Source: Clostridium sp.
GTDB taxonomy: Bacteria; Bacillota; Clostridia; Clostridiales; Clostridiaceae
Direction of reading: 5' to 3'
DNA length: 64,000 nt
NCBI RefSeq assembly: GCF_018372875.1
Contig: NZ_JAHAIF010000012.1
Span: forward strand, 1-64,000
The notes under the pieces were generated by a model, which saw only the letters and a program-made list of their open reading frames with translations, had not been told where the DNA came from and ran no database searches. Each line of letters opens with the position of its first letter. Within the stretch, counting starts at the first letter, position 1. This document shows, piece after piece, positions 1-8,366 of the stretch. Position numbers and translations under genes: made by a program.

Positions 1-70
1 CTTATGCTCAAAAATAAATATTTTGGAAATAAATACATATAAAGTTATGAATAAAATTTAAAATTATAAA

Positions 71-117
71 AATAAGGCTGTATCAGCCTAAGGTAAAAAC
101 CTTAATCTGATACAGCC
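71..117 (-). terminator. Intrinsic terminator of the P-type ATPase gene
   Basis: A long inverted repeat (GGCTGTATCAG at 76-86 against CTGATACAGCC at 107-117, with a further inner stem) is followed on the minus strand by TTATTTTTAT. It lies just past the minus-strand ATPase stop. The first 70 bases of the window hold nothing I can identify. Confidence 0.85.
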
Positions 118-129
118 CCTACTTTTGCA

Positions 130-2778
130 TTAAATACTTAAGTTTTTTTCTGCATTTTTTGATTCAGCTCTATCACTATCTTTAGCAAATACCTTGTACA
201 CTTGGATTATAAGTGTTGGTAAGAAAGCTAATAAGTATATAGCTAAAACTAATGAACCACTTAACTTAGCAACTTGGAATAAGCTTTGTAGTGGTGGTAT
301 AAATAGTACTGCATTTAAGAATACTAATCCAGCTACAAATGCATACCAGCTAAATTTATTAGAGAATATCCCAAGGGCAAATACAGATTTCTTACCTCTG
401 CAGTTAAATCCGTGGAATAATCTAGCTAAACATAAAGTAGAGAATGCCATTGTGCTTGCAACTTCATGGTTTCCAGTAGATAAACCAATGTGGAAAGCAA
501 TTATAGTAAATAGTGCGATTAATAAGCCTTCAAATGCTATTTCTATCATAAAGTCCTTTGTTAAGATAGATTCTTTGCTATCTCTAGGTTTATCCTTTAA
601 TAGATCCTTATTTGATTTTTCCATACCTATTGCAATAGCAGGAAGTGAATCAGTTAATAGATTTATAAATAATAAGTGAACAGCCTTGAATGGCACTGGT
701 AAAGCCATGATTGAAGCGTATAAAACAGCTATTATACCTGACATATTACCAGATAGTAAGAACTTAATAGAGTTCTTTATGTTTCTATAAACATTTCTAC
801 CATTAGTAATAGATTTAACTATTGTAGCAAAGTTATCATCTGTAAGAATCATTGAAGCAGCATCTTTAGAAACTTCAGTACCTGTAATACCCATTGCAAT
901 ACCAATATCAGCTTGTTTTAAAGCAGGAGCATCATTAACACCATCACCTGTCATAGCAACAATTTTTCCTTTATTTTGCCATGCATCTACTATACGAATC
1001 TTGTTTTCAGGTGAAACTCTAGCATAAACAGATATATGAGAAAGTTTTTCGCTTAATTCTTCATCAGACATTTTATCAAGTTCAAGACCTGTTACAGCCA
1101 TATCACCTTCTTGAAGAATACCAATTTGTTTAGCAATAGCAGAAGCAGTTATTTTGTGGTCACCAGTAATCATAATAGGTTTTATACCTGCCATGATACA
1201 GTCCTTAACAGCTTCGGCAGACTCAACTCTTGGAGGATCTATCATTGAAATTAATCCTAAGAAAGTGTAGCTATTTTCATCATCTAGACTTAATTCTTTT
1301 TCAGAATCTAATTCCTTATATGCGAAAGAAAGAACTCTAAGACCATTTTCTGATAAGTATTGATTTGTATTTAAAATTCTATCTTTATCAGCTTGGGTTA
1401 TTTCTTTAACACCTTCAGAAGTTTTTATATGAGTGGTTCTATCAAGAAGAACATCTAATGCACCTTTTGTATACATAACATATTTATTATCTATGTAGTG
1501 CAATGTACTCATTAGTTTTCTGTCTGAATCGAAAGGAATTTCTTTTAATCTCTTAAATTCATCTCTTAAATCTTGTTCTTTTAATGAATGAACATGTCCT
1601 AAGTTAACAAGAGCAACTTCAGTAGGATCACCTATTTCTTTACCATCTACAGAAGTGGAGTCATTACAAAGAATTGCGGCTCTCATTAAATCCTTTTGAA
1701 CTAGGTTGTCATTAAATTTTATGTCTCCTGATTCAATTAAGCTGTTATCAACAAAAATTTGTTTTGTAGTCATTTTATTTTGAGTTAATGTACCTGTTTT
1801 ATCTGAACAGATGATAGATACACAACCAAGTCCTTCTACAGACTTAATATTTTTAATAATTGCATTTTCTTTAGCCATTTTTTGAGTACCTAAAGCTAGT
1901 ACAATTGTAACAATAGAGCTTAAGGCTTCGGGAATAGCGGCAACAGCAAGTGCAACAGCAAACATTAATGATTCTAATATTTCAGTTTGTCTATATACGC
2001 TTAAACCAAATACAATAATACAAATTATTAAGATAATTGTAGCAAGCTTTTTACTGAAGTCATCTAAAGTTATTTGAAGAGGAGTCTTCTTTTCTTTAGT
2101 TTGTTCCATTAAAGTAGCTATTTTTCCAAGTTCAGTTGTCATACCTGTATTGGTTACTACAATAAGAGCACGTCCATAAGTAACTAGTGAACTTGAGAAT
2201 ACCATATTTTTTTGGTCACCAAGTGCAACTTCTTCACTATCAATTACATCTTCAAATTTATTAACACTTTCAGATTCACCAGTAAGTGCACTTTCATTTA
2301 CTTGTAATGAGAAGCTTTCAATTATTCTACCATCTGCAACAACTAGGTCTCCAGCCTCTAATATAACTATGTCTCCAGGAACAACTTCCCTTGAAGGTAT
2401 CTCTATCTTTACACCATTTCTTATAACCTTAGCATTAGGTGAAGAAAGTGCTTTTAAACTATTAAGAGACTGTTCTGCTTTTACGTTTTGTACTGTACCT
2501 AAAATAGCGTTCATAATAATAACGGCAAAAATTACAAGTGTACTTTCAGCATCTCCTGTAGCCATAGAAATAAGTGCGGCTACTATTAAGATTCCTACTA
2601 AAAGGTCCTTAAATTGTTCTAAGAAAACAACTAATACACTCTTTTTCTTTTTTTCTGTTAATTCATTAAATCCATTTTCCTCTTGGGATTTATTTACTTG
2701 TTCAGTAGATAAACCTTCTTTAGTCACGTTAAAGTGATTTAAAACATCCGTGGCTGATTTTGAAAAAAACTTGTCCAT
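130..2778 (-). CDS. P-type cation-exporting ATPase, likely Mn2+ (Ca2+) efflux
   Basis: This 882 aa P2-type ATPase pumps a divalent cation out across the cytoplasmic membrane at the cost of ATP. Visible landmarks are the actuator motif ALTGES (about 164-169), the membrane M4 motif IPEALSS (282-288), the phosphorylated Asp326 in SDKTGTLT, the hinge TGDGVNDAP near 610 and about ten membrane segments. By sequence alone it would be called a calcium ATPase. The leader carries a yybP-ykoY type riboswitch and terminator, and exporters of this subgroup (Lactococcus YoaB, pneumococcal MgtA) are Mn2+-responsive, so Mn2+ export is my inference. The start ATG has AGGAGAGAAG upstream on the minus strand. 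It is transcribed divergently from the guanylyltransferase gene. Confidence 0.85.
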   Translation of the reverse strand: MDKFFSKSATDVLNHFNVTKEGLSTEQVNKSQEENGFNELTEKKKKSVLVVFLEQFKDLLVGILIVAALISMATGDAESTLVIFAVIIMNAILGTVQNVKAEQSLNSLKALSSPNAKVIRNGVKIEIPSREVVPGDIVILEAGDLVVADGRIIESFSLQVNESALTGESESVNKFEDVIDSEEVALGDQKNMVFSSSLVTYGRALIVVTNTGMTTELGKIATLMEQTKEKKTPLQITLDDFSKKLATIILIICIIVFGLSVYRQTEILESLMFAVALAVAAIPEALSSIVTIVLALGTQKMAKENAIIKNIKSVEGLGCVSIICSDKTGTLTQNKMTTKQIFVDNSLIESGDIKFNDNLVQKDLMRAAILCNDSTSVDGKEIGDPTEVALVNLGHVHSLKEQDLRDEFKRLKEIPFDSDRKLMSTLHYIDNKYVMYTKGALDVLLDRTTHIKTSEGVKEITQADKDRILNTNQYLSENGLRVLSFAYKELDSEKELSLDDENSYTFLGLISMIDPPRVESAEAVKDCIMAGIKPIMITGDHKITASAIAKQIGILQEGDMAVTGLELDKMSDEELSEKLSHISVYARVSPENKIRIVDAWQNKGKIVAMTGDGVNDAPALKQADIGIAMGITGTEVSKDAASMILTDDNFATIVKSITNGRNVYRNIKNSIKFLLSGNMSGIIAVLYASIMALPVPFKAVHLLFINLLTDSLPAIAIGMEKSNKDLLKDKPRDSKESILTKDFMIEIAFEGLLIALFTIIAFHIGLSTGNHEVASTMAFSTLCLARLFHGFNCRGKKSVFALGIFSNKFSWYAFVAGLVFLNAVLFIPPLQSLFQVAKLSGSLVLAIYLLAFLPTLIIQVYKVFAKDSDRAESKNAEKNLSI

Positions 2779-2804
2779 AATATCTTCTCTCCTTTTTTGA
2801 GTAA

Positions 2805-2858
2805 TAAAAAAAGACCCCTAATATAATTTACGCGTTGCGAAAATTATATTAAAAGTCT
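2805..2858 (-). terminator. Riboswitch-controlled terminator before the ATPase
   Basis: On the minus strand a stem of TAATATAATTT against AAATTATATTA, extended by an outer AGAC/GTCT pairing, is followed by seven T. It sits between the aptamer and the ATPase start, as expected for a transcriptional ON switch in which ligand binding prevents termination. Confidence 0.8.
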
Positions 2859-2945
2859 GGTAACCTTGATTATTAGGTATATAACACCAGGTTAAAATAA
2901 CCGCGATTGTTGATGTTATATTTTAAACTACTCCCTCTTAATAAA
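2850..2945 (-). promoter_or_regulatory. yybP-ykoY family (Mn2+) riboswitch aptamer
   Basis: Read on the minus strand, this leader has the conserved GAGGGAGTAG loop, then CAACAATCGC, a small GGTT/AACC hairpin and TGG. The same order of elements occurs in the aptamer at 7.14 kb upstream of mntP. A stem TATAACA/TGTTATA closes this part. The P2 hairpin seen in the mntP copy is missing or reduced, so I am less sure of this one. Family knowledge: these RNAs sense Mn2+ and switch on exporters. Confidence 0.65.
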
Positions 2946-2970
2946 GAAATTTATATTTGATTATATTTTT

Positions 2971-2999
2971 ATAATAAATTGGAAATGTAAAAATGTCAA
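2971..2999 (-). promoter_or_regulatory. Sigma-A promoter of the ATPase transcript
   Basis: The minus strand reads TTGACA, 17 bases, TATTAT, with the predicted start about 25 bases before the riboswitch loop. The placement supports a riboswitch-bearing leader of about 190 nt. Confidence 0.7.
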
Positions 3000-3092
3000 G
3001 AAACTAAGTTGAAAGTTGAAAAAATTATTAAATACACAAAGTGATAAATAGTTCATATACTATAATATAACATTACATGGAGTTGAAAAGTT

Positions 3093-4160
3093 GTGATATA
3101 CGGGCTGATTTTAGCTGGAGGAAAGGGTAGTAGACTATACCCCCTATCAAGAGCCGATCAACCAAAGCAGTTTTTAAAACTAATTAACGATAATAGTTTC
3201 TTAGTTAATACTGTGGATAGGATTGTACCTTTAATAAGTAGAGAGAATATTTATGTAGTAACTAATAGAGACTATGAGGATAAAATAAGAAACGAGTTAA
3301 GTGATATTAAAGAAGAAAATGTTTTTACTGAACCAAGTAATAAAGAAACTGCTACATGTATAGGTCTTTCAGCTGTTAAGCTTTTAAAGAAAGATGGAGA
3401 TGCAGTTATGGTTGTTCTTCCATCAGATCATTATATTGAGAATGAAAAAAATTATGTAGAAACATTAAATCAGGCTGTAGAGTTAGCTAATAGAAGAAGA
3501 GGAATAGTTACTTTAGGAATAGAGCCAACTAGACCAGAAACAGGGTATGGATATATTGAAATGGGAGAAAGAGTTAGTGGGAATATTGCCACTTATAAAG
3601 TAGCTAGATTTACAGAAAAACCAAATGTAGAAGTTGCTAAAGACTTTTTAGTTAAGGAAACCTATCTTTGGAATTCTGGAATGTTTGTTTTTAGAGCTGA
3701 TGTAATATTAAGAGAGATTGAAAAATATTTACCTAAGATGCATAAGGCTTTAATGGAAATATATAAGCATGTTGGAGAAGAAGATGAGGAAGAAGTTATA
3801 AAGGAACAATATGAATTAATAGATGGTATTTCAATAGACTTTGGAGTAATGCAAAAAACTAGGAAGGCATATGTAATTAGATGTGATTTTCCATGGGACG
3901 ATATAGGAAGTTTTTCAGCATTAAGCCGATTTTTAATGAGTTATAGGAGTAATAATGTTTCTAAAAATGTTTATCTTGAAGAGTGCGAGAATTGTTCAAT
4001 ATTTGGAGAGAAAAACTTAATTATTGGACTAGGAGTAAAAGATTTAGTTGTAGTAGATGCAGGGGATGTTATATTAGTTATGGATAGGGCCAGGGATCAA
4101 GAAATAAAACATTTATTAAATAATTTAAGTAAAAATGAAGAGTACCATAGGTTTCTATAA
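3093..4160 (+). CDS. manC: Mannose-1-phosphate guanylyltransferase (GDP-mannose pyrophosphorylase)
   Basis: The enzyme joins GTP and mannose-1-phosphate into GDP-mannose for glycan synthesis in the cytoplasm. The nucleotidyltransferase signature (LAGGKGSRLYPLS, then QPKQFL) opens the protein. VLPSDHYI, FTEKP, YLWNSGMF and DFGVMQ follow in the usual order. At 355 aa it is the short form, lacking the C-terminal phosphomannose isomerase domain of two-domain ManC proteins. It starts at GTG, preceded by GGAG ten bases upstream. It stands alone: no other sugar-nucleotide gene is adjacent and a strong terminator follows, so its pathway partners must lie elsewhere. Confidence 0.88.
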   Translation: MIYGLILAGGKGSRLYPLSRADQPKQFLKLINDNSFLVNTVDRIVPLISRENIYVVTNRDYEDKIRNELSDIKEENVFTEPSNKETATCIGLSAVKLLKKDGDAVMVVLPSDHYIENEKNYVETLNQAVELANRRRGIVTLGIEPTRPETGYGYIEMGERVSGNIATYKVARFTEKPNVEVAKDFLVKETYLWNSGMFVFRADVILREIEKYLPKMHKALMEIYKHVGEEDEEEVIKEQYELIDGISIDFGVMQKTRKAYVIRCDFPWDDIGSFSALSRFLMSYRSNNVSKNVYLEECENCSIFGEKNLIIGLGVKDLVVVDAGDVILVMDRARDQEIKHLLNNLSKNEEYHRFL

Positions 4161-4198
4161 AGTATAGTCGTTACATTGTGTAACGGCTATACTTTTTT
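4161..4198 (+). terminator. Intrinsic terminator after manC
   Basis: The stem AGTATAGTCGTTAC pairs with GTAACGGCTATACT (one G-T wobble), followed by six T. The repeat copy at 4199 starts directly at the end of this T tract. Confidence 0.9.
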
Positions 4199-4400
4199 AC
4201 TGTCTAGGAAAATATAAAATTTCAATTAGCTATAAATCAAAGGTATTATTAGATTTTCATATTAAAAAATATAAAATAAAGGATAGTAATTTTATAATTT
4301 CCTTACATTAAGTAAGAAGGGAATAGATATTTATTTTTCTGTGACTTGGAGCTTGCGACGGAACAAGCAAAATAAATATCCGCTACACACTTTTTATTTT
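4199..4400 (+). repeat. Dispersed intergenic repeat, copy A
   Basis: About 200 bp that match copy B (7288-7490) closely, with scattered substitutions and one divergent patch near 4312-4330. The core GACTTGGAGCTTGCGACGG and the flanking AAAATAAATATCCGCTACAC are identical in both. The core forms a nested hairpin: GATATTTATTTT pairs with AAAATAAATATC, and inside it GCTTG pairs with CAAGC around a CGACGGAA loop. It contains no credible ORF. It lies between the manC terminator and the cadC promoter. Confidence 0.8.
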
Positions 4401-4443
4401 TCTTACCTTTAGTAGGATTGTGGAAAATAAATCAAAAATATTG

Positions 4444-4472
4444 TTGACAAATGCACTCGGGATTCATATAAT
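4444..4472 (+). promoter_or_regulatory. Promoter of the cadC-cadA operon
   Basis: A consensus TTGACA, a 17 base spacer and TATAAT stand 47 bases before the cadC start codon. Confidence 0.85.
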
Positions 4473-4481
4473 AAAATTAAC

Positions 4482-4501
4482 ATATGAACAGATGCTCATA
4501 C
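4482..4501 (+). promoter_or_regulatory. ArsR/CadC-type operator
   Basis: An imperfect palindrome TATGA-N8-TCATA lies just downstream of the -10 box, over the predicted transcription start. That is where CadC/SmtB family repressors normally sit, and the first gene of the operon encodes such a repressor. Confidence 0.65.
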
Positions 4502-4518
4502 GTTAGGAGGAATTTAAA

Positions 4519-4878
4519 GTGGAAAATAATAATTTAGAAAAATGTAGTTGTAATATAATTCATGGTGATGTTGTTGTAGAAGTAAAAGACAAGCTACCTA
4601 GAGAGGAAACTTTATATGATTTAGCAGAGTTTTTTAAAGTTTTTGGTGATTCAACAAGAATAAAAATAATATGTGCCTTATTTGAGGCTGAAATGTGTGT
4701 GTGTGATTTGTCGGCTTTATTAGGAGTTTCGCAATCAGCAATTTCGCATCAGCTTAGAACCTTAAAAAGTGCAAGACTAGTAAGGTATAGAAGAGAAGGG
4801 AAAATTGTATACTATTCATTAGATGATGAACATATTAAGCATATTTTTGATGAAGGTTTAAGACACATAACTGAATAG
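4519..4878 (+). CDS. cadC: ArsR/SmtB-family metal-responsive repressor (CadC-like)
   Basis: This 119 aa winged-helix repressor should release DNA when Cd2+, Zn2+ or Pb2+ binds. The metal-site motif CVCDL is in the predicted alpha-3 helix (about residues 59-63), and extra cysteines occur in the N-terminal CSC segment, as in CadC rather than plain ArsR. The recognition helix region reads LLGVSQSAISHQLRTL. Translation starts at GTG, eight bases after a perfect AGGAGG. It is followed after 16 bases by the efflux ATPase, so the pair forms an autoregulated resistance operon with the operator at 4482. Confidence 0.88.
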   Translation: MENNNLEKCSCNIIHGDVVVEVKDKLPREETLYDLAEFFKVFGDSTRIKIICALFEAEMCVCDLSALLGVSQSAISHQLRTLKSARLVRYRREGKIVYYSLDDEHIKHIFDEGLRHITE

Positions 4879-4894
4879 AAAATAGGAGGGTATT

Positions 4895-7072
4895 ATGGCA
4901 AATGAAATAAAATTATATTTAAAGGGACTAGATTGCGCTAACTGTGCAAATAAGATAGAGAATAAGGTAAACAAATTAGAAAGCGTAGAAGAAGTTGTTT
5001 TGAACTTTTCATTAAGTTTATTAATAGTAAACTTAAAGGAAAACAGTGATGTAAATAAAGTTGAAGAAGAAATAAAGACTATAGTAAATAAGCTTGAACC
5101 TCATGTTATAGTATCAAAATATGATAATAATATAAAAGAAAAGAAAAATGTATGTACTAGTGAATGTTGTGATGGACATGCACATAATGTTGAAGAGAAA
5201 CATGAAGAAAGCCATGAGCATAATCATAGTGAAGGTATCTCTTTAAGAGATAAAGTATCCTTAGCAATAGGATTTATATTATTTGCTATTGCTATATTTA
5301 TTGGAGAAGAAAAAAGTTATGTTCCATATATATATGCATTAAGTTATGTATTAGTGGGAGGTAAAGTTGTATTAAGTGCCATTAGAAATATATTTAGAGG
5401 GCAAGTATTTGATGAAAATTTCTTAATGACAGTTGCAACTTTAGGTGCTTTTGCTATAGGTAATCATCCAGAAGGTGTAGCAGTAATGATTTTCTATGAA
5501 ATAGGAGAACTATTCCAAAGCTATGCAGTTAATAGGTCAAGAAAATCAATATCTTCTCTTATGGATATTAGAGCAGATTATGCAAATTTAATCATAGATG
5601 GAGAAGAGAAAAAGGTAGATCCTAGTGAAATTAAAATAGATGATGTTATAGTAATTAAACCAGGTGAGAGAGTTCCTTTAGATGGTATTGTTATTGAAGG
5701 AAATTCTTCCTTAGATACATCAGCTTTAACTGGTGAATCATTACCAAGAAATATTGAACTAAATGATGAAATATTAGCAGGGGTTATTAATTTAACTGGT
5801 GTAATAAGAGTAAAAGTAACAAAAGAATTTGGAGAATCAACTGTATCTAGAATTTTAGAATTAGTACAAAATGCAAGTAGTAAGAAAGCTCAAACAGAAA
5901 AGTTTATAACGAAGTTTGCTAGATATTATACTCCAGTAGTAGTATTATCAGCAGTTGCATTAGCTATAATACCTCCACTAGTAGTTGATGGTGCATTATT
6001 TTCAGATTGGCTATATAGAGCTTTAATATTTTTAGTAGTGTCTTGTCCTTGTGCGTTAGTTGTTTCTATTCCTTTAGGATTATTTGCTGGAATAGGTGGA
6101 GCCTCTAAAAATGGAGTTTTAATAAAAGGTGGAAATTATCTTGAAGCTTTAAAAGATGTAGAAACAGTTGTTTTTGATAAAACAGGAACTCTTACAAAGG
6201 GTGTTTTTAAGGTTGTAAAGATTAATACAAATAATATAGAAGAAGCTGAGTTGTTGAGAATAGCAGCAACAGGAGAAAGTTTTTCTAATCATCCTATTGC
6301 ACAATCTATATTAAAAGCTTATGGAAAAGAAGTAGACAAATCTATAATATCTAATTATGAAGAAATTTCAGGAAATGGTATTAAGGTTAATATAGATAGT
6401 AAAGATGTTTTATTAGGAAACTATAAACTTATGAATTCTAATGGAATTAAATATAATAATAGTGAAGAGATTGGAACAGTAGTTCATGTAGTTGTTGATA
6501 ATGAATATAAAGGTAATATTGTAATAGCTGACGAAGTAAAAGAAGATTCTAAAGAAGCTATAGAAATGTTGAAAAAGATTGGCGTTAAGAAATGTGTAAT
6601 GTTAACTGGTGATAATAAAAAGGTAGCAGAAAAAATTGCAGAAGAGTTAGGATTAGATGAAGTATATGCTGAATTACTACCAACAGATAAAGTTGCTATG
6701 GTTGAAAAGCTATTAAAGGAAAAGTCAGAAAAGGGAAAATTAGCTTTTGTAGGTGATGGAATTAATGATGCCCCAGTTCTAGCGAGAGCAGATGTTGGGG
6801 TAGCTATGGGAGGCATTGGATCTGATGCTGCTATTGAAGCGGCAGACGTAGTACTAATGAGAGATAACCCGTCATCATTGGTTGATGCTATAGAGATAGG
6901 AAGAAAGACAAATAGAATTTTATGGCAAAATATAATTTTTTCACTTGGAGTTAAAATTGCAGTATTAATTCCAGCAGCTATTGGAATAGCAAATATGTGG
7001 GAAGGAGTATTTGCAGATGTAGGGGTTACTTTAATAGCTGTATTAAACTCTATGAGAGCTTTGAGGAAATAA
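4895..7072 (+). CDS. cadA: Cd2+/Zn2+/Pb2+-exporting P1B-type ATPase
   Basis: This 725 aa heavy-metal pump exports soft divalent metals. An N-terminal heavy-metal-associated domain carries GLDCANCANK (Cys14, Cys17). It is followed by a Cys/His-rich linker (about 87-112) that probably binds metal too. The transmembrane metal site is the CPC motif (384-386), the phosphorylated aspartate is Asp428 in DKTGTLT, and GDGINDAP lies near residue 625. About eight membrane helices are expected. It has an AGGAGG site and follows cadC in the same operon. No hairpin follows its stop, and the next element downstream is the mntP promoter. Confidence 0.92.
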   Translation: MANEIKLYLKGLDCANCANKIENKVNKLESVEEVVLNFSLSLLIVNLKENSDVNKVEEEIKTIVNKLEPHVIVSKYDNNIKEKKNVCTSECCDGHAHNVEEKHEESHEHNHSEGISLRDKVSLAIGFILFAIAIFIGEEKSYVPYIYALSYVLVGGKVVLSAIRNIFRGQVFDENFLMTVATLGAFAIGNHPEGVAVMIFYEIGELFQSYAVNRSRKSISSLMDIRADYANLIIDGEEKKVDPSEIKIDDVIVIKPGERVPLDGIVIEGNSSLDTSALTGESLPRNIELNDEILAGVINLTGVIRVKVTKEFGESTVSRILELVQNASSKKAQTEKFITKFARYYTPVVVLSAVALAIIPPLVVDGALFSDWLYRALIFLVVSCPCALVVSIPLGLFAGIGGASKNGVLIKGGNYLEALKDVETVVFDKTGTLTKGVFKVVKINTNNIEEAELLRIAATGESFSNHPIAQSILKAYGKEVDKSIISNYEEISGNGIKVNIDSKDVLLGNYKLMNSNGIKYNNSEEIGTVVHVVVDNEYKGNIVIADEVKEDSKEAIEMLKKIGVKKCVMLTGDNKKVAEKIAEELGLDEVYAELLPTDKVAMVEKLLKEKSEKGKLAFVGDGINDAPVLARADVGVAMGGIGSDAAIEAADVVLMRDNPSSLVDAIEIGRKTNRILWQNIIFSLGVKIAVLIPAAIGIANMWEGVFADVGVTLIAVLNSMRALRK

Positions 7073-7090
7073 GTGGATTAAATATATTTG

Positions 7091-7119
7091 TTGACAAAGT
7101 TTGTCGATAAAAGTATAAT
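7091..7119 (+). promoter_or_regulatory. Promoter of the mntP leader
   Basis: TTGACA, exactly 17 bases, TATAAT. Transcription should start near 7126, about 20 bases before the Mn2+ riboswitch. Confidence 0.85.
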
Positions 7120-7137
7120 TATTAACGTTGAAATTAG

Positions 7138-7237
7138 AAACTTTCAGGCATGAGGGAGTAGCATGCAGAGATGTTTTATCTCTGTAATAAGGCCAACATA
7201 CTGATGATATAATCATCTGGCTTTGTTTTAAATTGTG
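7138..7237 (+). promoter_or_regulatory. yybP-ykoY (Mn2+) riboswitch aptamer
   Basis: The leader contains the signature GAGGGAGTAGC, a P2 hairpin (CAGAGAT/ATCTCTG), then CCAACATACT, a GATGAT/ATCATC hairpin and TGGC. This is the conserved core of the manganese-sensing yybP-ykoY class. The next coding gene is mntP, a manganese exporter, which is the typical partner. Confidence 0.9.
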
Positions 7238-7287
7238 AGACTTATGTATAACGGATTAGGGTTGCGTTATACATAAGTCTTTTTTTA
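7238..7287 (+). terminator. Riboswitch-controlled terminator upstream of mntP
   Basis: A 16 bp perfect stem (AGACTTATGTATAACG against CGTTATACATAAGTCT) ends in a run of T. Mn2+ binding to the aptamer should prevent it from forming. Confidence 0.9.
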
Positions 7288-7490
7288 CTGTCTAGACCAA
7301 GTATAAAATTTCAATTAGATATAAATCAAAGGTATTATTACATTTTCATATTAAAAAATATAACATAAAGGATAGTAATTTTATAATTTCCTTACCTTTA
7401 GTATGGGTGGGGTGGATATTTGTTTTGATGTGACTTGGAGCTTGCGACGGAACAAGCAAAATAAATATCCGCTACACATTTTTATTCTTT
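7288..7490 (+). repeat. Dispersed intergenic repeat, copy B, inside the mntP leader
   Basis: This is a near-copy of the repeat at 4199. It again begins directly after the T tract of a terminator with ACTGTCTAG. The terminal hairpin is kept: GGATATTTGTTTT pairs with AAAATAAATATCC, with the inner stem GCTTG/CAAGC. It lies between the riboswitch terminator and the mntP start codon, so read-through transcripts carry it. The remaining bases to 7616 hold only a possible TATAAT at 7564-7570 and the mntP ribosome binding site. Confidence 0.8.
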
Positions 7491-7616
7491 AGGAAATTAT
7501 ATTTGTAATTAAATTGGAGATAAGTTTAATATTTAAATGCTAATAAAGTTTATTCATTAGTGTTTATAATGATAAAAAATGTATAAAATAAATATGTGCT
7601 ATTTAGGAGGGAAAAT

Positions 7617-8180
7617 ATGAGTGTTATATCTATTTTAATGATAGGATTGGGGTTAGCTATGGATGCTCTAGCTGTTTCGATTACTATTGGTATTAATTCT
7701 AATAAAAAAAGTAAAATAAAGATGGCTTTTAAAGCTTCTTTATTTTTTGGTGCTTTTCAAGCTATTATGCCTTTTATAGGTTGGGCTGTAGGCAGAAACT
7801 TTACTAAGTATATTGAAATGATGGATCATTGGATAGCTTTTATTTTATTAGCTATTATTGGTGGGAAGATGATTTATGAAGCGTTAAAAGGAGAAGAGAG
7901 TGAAGAAGAGAAAACTTATTCAAATAAAACATTATTAATATTAGCTATTGCTACTAGTATAGATGCATTGGCCGTAGGAATAAGCTTTGCTTTTTTAAAT
8001 GTAAATATATTATTAGCAATATTAATAATAGGAATAGTAACAGCTATTTTAAGTTTTATTGCTGTGTATATAGGTGAAATGTTAGGAGAAATCTTTAAGA
8101 GTAGAGCAGAGATATTCGGAGGCGTTGTTCTAATTTTAATAGGATTAAAAATATTAATAGAACATCTTTTGAAACAGTAA
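7617..8180 (+). CDS. mntP: Manganese efflux pump MntP
   Basis: This 187 aa polytopic membrane protein has about six helices in two homologous halves and exports Mn2+. Each half opens with the family signature: GLGLAMDALAVSI near the N terminus and ATSIDALAVGISF in the middle, where the aspartates are the known functional residues of the MntP (YebN) family. I chose the ATG at 7617 because AGGAGG lies seven bases upstream. An in-frame ATG 21 bases earlier has no such site. Regulation by the Mn2+ riboswitch at 7138 fits the function. Confidence 0.93.
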   Translation: MSVISILMIGLGLAMDALAVSITIGINSNKKSKIKMAFKASLFFGAFQAIMPFIGWAVGRNFTKYIEMMDHWIAFILLAIIGGKMIYEALKGEESEEEKTYSNKTLLILAIATSIDALAVGISFAFLNVNILLAILIIGIVTAILSFIAVYIGEMLGEIFKSRAEIFGGVVLILIGLKILIEHLLKQ

Positions 8181-8249
8181 TACGAAAAAACGACAAAATT
8201 CATGCTCGCTGTATTGAAAGTGAAAATATTATTTAAGAAAAGTAATGGA

Positions 8250-8278
8250 TTAATAATGAAGTTTTATGGTAATATAAT
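8250..8278 (+). promoter_or_regulatory. Possible promoter of rex
   Basis: TTAATA, 17 bases, TATAAT upstream of rex. The -35 match is only four of six. Nothing else is visible in the mntP-rex gap. Confidence 0.4.
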
Positions 8279-8366
8279 AAATGGTGTATTAGTTGCGTGG
8301 AAAGTAAGGTGTAGAATTTACATAACTTTGTTAAAAAATAGATAAAATTTAGAGAGAAGGTGCAGT

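Noticed and set aside
194..679. Plus-strand ORF of 161 codons within the ATPase region
   Set aside because: It is a frame opposite the ATPase gene, with no ribosome site and no family features. The minus-strand protein has all P-type motifs.
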